Source: SIG587 sp045531585 (GTDB lineage Bacteria > Bacillota > Clostridia > Oscillospirales > Acutalibacteraceae). From it: a stretch of 41,888 nucleotides of DNA. Each line of letters opens with the position of its first letter. The first letter of the stretch is position 1. Location of the stretch: the NCBI GenBank assembly GCA_045531585.1, contig JAZSEH010000036.1:1-41888 (forward strand). The letters run 5' to 3'. A program made the position numbers and the translations under genes. The notes beneath the pieces were generated by a model that saw only the letters and a list, made by a program, of their open reading frames with translations, had not been told where the DNA came from and ran no database searches. Shown here piece after piece: positions 40,414-41,888 of the stretch.

Positions 40414-41034
40414 ATGAGTTTTTTAAATTTTTTAACTAACAAATACGGTTGTAATAAACCGATACTGTCAAATGAAATTGAATACGAAGATTATTCAAAG
40501 CAACAAGTTTATAAAGAGTTAAGCCAACTATGTAAATCGAAAGAGATAGTCCGACTTGAAAGAGGCGTGTACTTCATACCCAAGAAAACCAAATTCGGCA
40601 CAATGATTTTTAATCCGATGAAAGCAATAGAAAAGAAATACATATCTGAAGATGAAAATATTTTTGGTTATTATTCAGGGGCATATCTGCGTTATCAGTT
40701 GAGGCTGTCAAAACACAAACCAAACACTATTGATATTTATACCAATAACGAAACACAAAAAACGCATCGGATTAAAATTGCAAATCAAAATCTTATACTC
40801 CGCAAACCAAGAACTAAAATTGATAAATATAACGCCTCGGTCCTATGCTTCTTGGAACTGATGAACAGTATCGAAATTGAAACCCTTGACGAATATAAAC
40901 GCAAACTTATATCCGACTATATCACAGAAAACCGAATCACTCAAAGGCAAATCACCAAATACATACCGTACTTTCCCGATAAGACCTGCCGAAATCTAAT
41001 TGAAAGCGAGGTAATCTACCGTGTCCCGCAGTAA
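40414..41034 (+). CDS. AbiEi-like antitoxin domain protein (DUF6088 type), no toxin partner
   Basis: 206 residues. The N-terminal ~65 residues form a winged helix typical of AbiEi-type proteins: SNEIEYEDYSKQQVYKELSQ, then KEIVRLERGVYFIPKKTKFG. The remainder contains the YYSGAYLRYQLRLSKHKPNT and LILRKPRTKI segments seen in DUF6088/AbiEi relatives. Such proteins repress and neutralise a nucleotidyltransferase toxin, AbiEii, normally encoded directly downstream. Here the downstream gene is a membrane protein with no nucleotidyltransferase motif. AAGGAGG precedes ATG 40414. Family assignment is by recognition of the pattern and should be taken as probable. Confidence 0.78.
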   Translation: MSFLNFLTNKYGCNKPILSNEIEYEDYSKQQVYKELSQLCKSKEIVRLERGVYFIPKKTKFGTMIFNPMKAIEKKYISEDENIFGYYSGAYLRYQLRLSKHKPNTIDIYTNNETQKTHRIKIANQNLILRKPRTKIDKYNASVLCFLELMNSIEIETLDEYKRKLISDYITENRITQRQITKYIPYFPDKTCRNLIESEVIYRVPQ

Positions 41035-41476
41035 TAGTTGTATGGTTTGTACATATCTAATCGAACTTGTCGCCGGAATAATGACCGGTTACATATTTAT
41101 CTATCTTGACGATGCTATCGTGATGAGATTTGCACTTTCAATGTTGTATATTCCCGCAGTTCTCGTCCTTGTAGATGCAAAATCAAAAGCGGTGCGTTTT
41201 CTTGTCTACCTTATACTGACCGCTGTCTGCCTGTGGGGCGTGTTTTACGCTATCTATTGGCGCCGACCTTTCGGATTTTCTCTTGTTTTTTGCGCTATTG
41301 TAGGTTTTATCTACTATGTAATATTCACCGATAAAGCAACAAAGGATAAAATGTCAAAAATACTCATCGTCAATGGTTGCTTTATCACACTCGTATTCCT
41401 AATTGCTCTCTCTTTAAACCTTATGTTCAACCCTAGACACGCCGGTCTCCTCAACGGCGGTACAGTTATGTGGTGA
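41021..41476 (+). CDS. Polytopic membrane protein of unknown function
   Basis: 151 residues from GTG 41021, preceded by GAGGT at 41009-41013. Five hydrophobic segments are visible, at about 10-28, 35-52, 56-75, 81-102 and 113-134. A short CMVC near the N-terminus is the only cysteine pair. I do not recognise the family. The start lies 14 bases inside the AbiEi-like gene, so the two are translated together. By position it takes the place of an AbiEii toxin, but nothing in the sequence shows toxicity. Confidence 0.65.
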   Translation: MSRSNSCMVCTYLIELVAGIMTGYIFIYLDDAIVMRFALSMLYIPAVLVLVDAKSKAVRFLVYLILTAVCLWGVFYAIYWRRPFGFSLVFCAIVGFIYYVIFTDKATKDKMSKILIVNGCFITLVFLIALSLNLMFNPRHAGLLNGGTVMW

Positions 41477-41494
41477 TGCTTTATCGACCAAAAC

Positions 41495-41511
41495 AGCAAC
41501 AGCGTGTTGCT
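41495..41511 (+). promoter_or_regulatory. Small inverted repeat at the -35 of the XRE gene
   Basis: AGCAACA, GCG, TGTTGCT: 7-bp arms ending on the first base of the predicted -35. No T-run follows, so a regulator-binding site, possibly for autoregulation, is more likely than a terminator. Confidence 0.4.
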
Positions 41512-41539
41512 TGTGATTAACAGTCAAGGATGATATAAT
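41511..41539 (+). promoter_or_regulatory. Promoter of the XRE family gene
   Basis: TTGTGA at 41511-41516, 17 bp, perfect TATAAT at 41534-41539, 31 bases before the ATG. Confidence 0.75.
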
Positions 41540-41570
41540 ACTATTACAATGATAAAAGGCGGTTTTGCAT

Positions 41571-41888
41571 ATGGAAACAAAAGATATTATTTTAGAACTC
41601 AGGACTAAAAAAGGATTATCGCAAGACGAACTTGCGGAAAAAGTATTCGTAACCCGTCAGGCTGTTTCTCGTTGGGAAAACGGTGAAACTACGCCGAATA
41701 CCGAAACATTAAAACTGTTATCAAAACTATTTGATGTATCTATCAATACGCTTCTCGGCTCTCCGCAAAAACTAATTTGTCAATGTTGCGGTATGCCTCT
41801 TGAAGATTCTAATACAAGTCGCGAAAAAGACGGCTTTTTCAATGAAGAATACTGCAAATGGTGCTATGCAGACGGTGAATATATGTAT
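41571..41888 (+). CDS. XRE family regulator with C-terminal zinc ribbon, cut by the window end
   Basis: 106 codons are present and the frame is open at the right edge. Residues about 5-60 are a Cro/cI-type helix-turn-helix: ELRTKKGLSQDELAEKVFVT, then RQAVSRWENGETTPNTETL. From residue ~69 begins a zinc-ribbon pattern (CQCCGMPLEDSN, EYCKWCYADG) like PF12674. Proteins with this pairing occur widely in Clostridia as small transcription regulators, with no fixed target known. AAGGCGG lies about 10 bases before ATG 41571, downstream of a good promoter. A C-terminal extension of unknown length is missing. Confidence 0.9.
   Translation, partial: METKDIILELRTKKGLSQDELAEKVFVTRQAVSRWENGETTPNTETLKLLSKLFDVSINTLLGSPQKLICQCCGMPLEDSNTSREKDGFFNEEYCKWCYADGEYMY

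Noticed and set aside
39340..41888. Insertion sequence or prophage in the accessory tail
   Set aside because: No transposase, integrase or phage structural gene and no terminal repeats seen; decay by deletion explains the relics.

Overview
The window looks like a chromosomal segment of a low-GC, anaerobic Clostridia-type Firmicute, possibly a gut Oscillospirales-like lineage. The lineage is inferred from gene content and order, not from a marker-tree search. Supporting points are consensus sigma-A promoters (TTGACA or TTGATA, 17-bp spacers, TATAAT or TAAAAT), strong GGAGG ribosome-binding sites, frequent TTG/GTG starts, a spoVAD sporulation-gene relic, TrmFO, CdaA/CdaR, and the order topA-trmFO-plsX-rnc-(radical SAM)-smc-ftsY. 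Most genes are on the + strand. There is no rRNA, CRISPR array, transposase or phage structural gene. One tRNA gene is present, tRNA-Lys(UUU).

Layout. 1-4.1 kb: a cluster of palindromes, an AraC-type regulator, a standalone PqqD-like protein divergent from a small membrane protein, the bifunctional NAD(P)HX repair enzyme and a lipoprotein. 4.1-7.0 kb (minus strand): an amino-acid operon of ACT-domain protein, homoserine dehydrogenase and aspartokinase. 7.1-9.7 kb: an AI-2E-family permease, then a DUF3343 protein paired with a cysteine-desulfurase-like enzyme. 9.7-16.3 kb: cdaA-cdaR (c-di-AMP synthesis), an unknown membrane-anchored protein, recD2, comF and a divergent MreB-like protein. 16.35-17.7 kb: infC-rpmI-rplT with a leader attenuator and an AUU start on infC. 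17.7-35.07 kb: a long gene run (SpoU methyltransferase, dprA, topA, trmFO, plsX, rnc, radical SAM, smc, ftsY, rdgB, yhbY, nadD, yqeK, rsfS, leuS) with many overlapping or abutting genes and no internal terminator that I found. 35.1-35.5 kb: tRNA-Lys followed by a GC-rich hairpin element bounded by a 21-bp duplication of the tRNA 3' end. 35.7-39.4 kb: typA, a DEDD exonuclease and a PflX-like radical SAM protein in overlapping arrangement.

The last 2.5 kb (39.4-41.9 kb) is accessory and partly decayed. It holds a possible glycoside-hydrolase fragment, a truncated spoVAD that reads through a transcription terminator, an AbiEi-like antitoxin gene with no recognisable toxin partner, an unknown membrane protein overlapping it, and an XRE regulator with a zinc ribbon cut by the window end.

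Most of the window is conserved housekeeping: translation, tRNA and rRNA processing, chromosome segregation, DNA topology and uptake, and lipid precursor synthesis. The parts I consider most worth follow-up are the tRNA-Lys-associated hairpin element (35246-35464), the orphan AbiEi locus with its inverted repeat, the palindrome cluster at the left edge, and the divergent promoters that share one self-complementary -35 hexamer.
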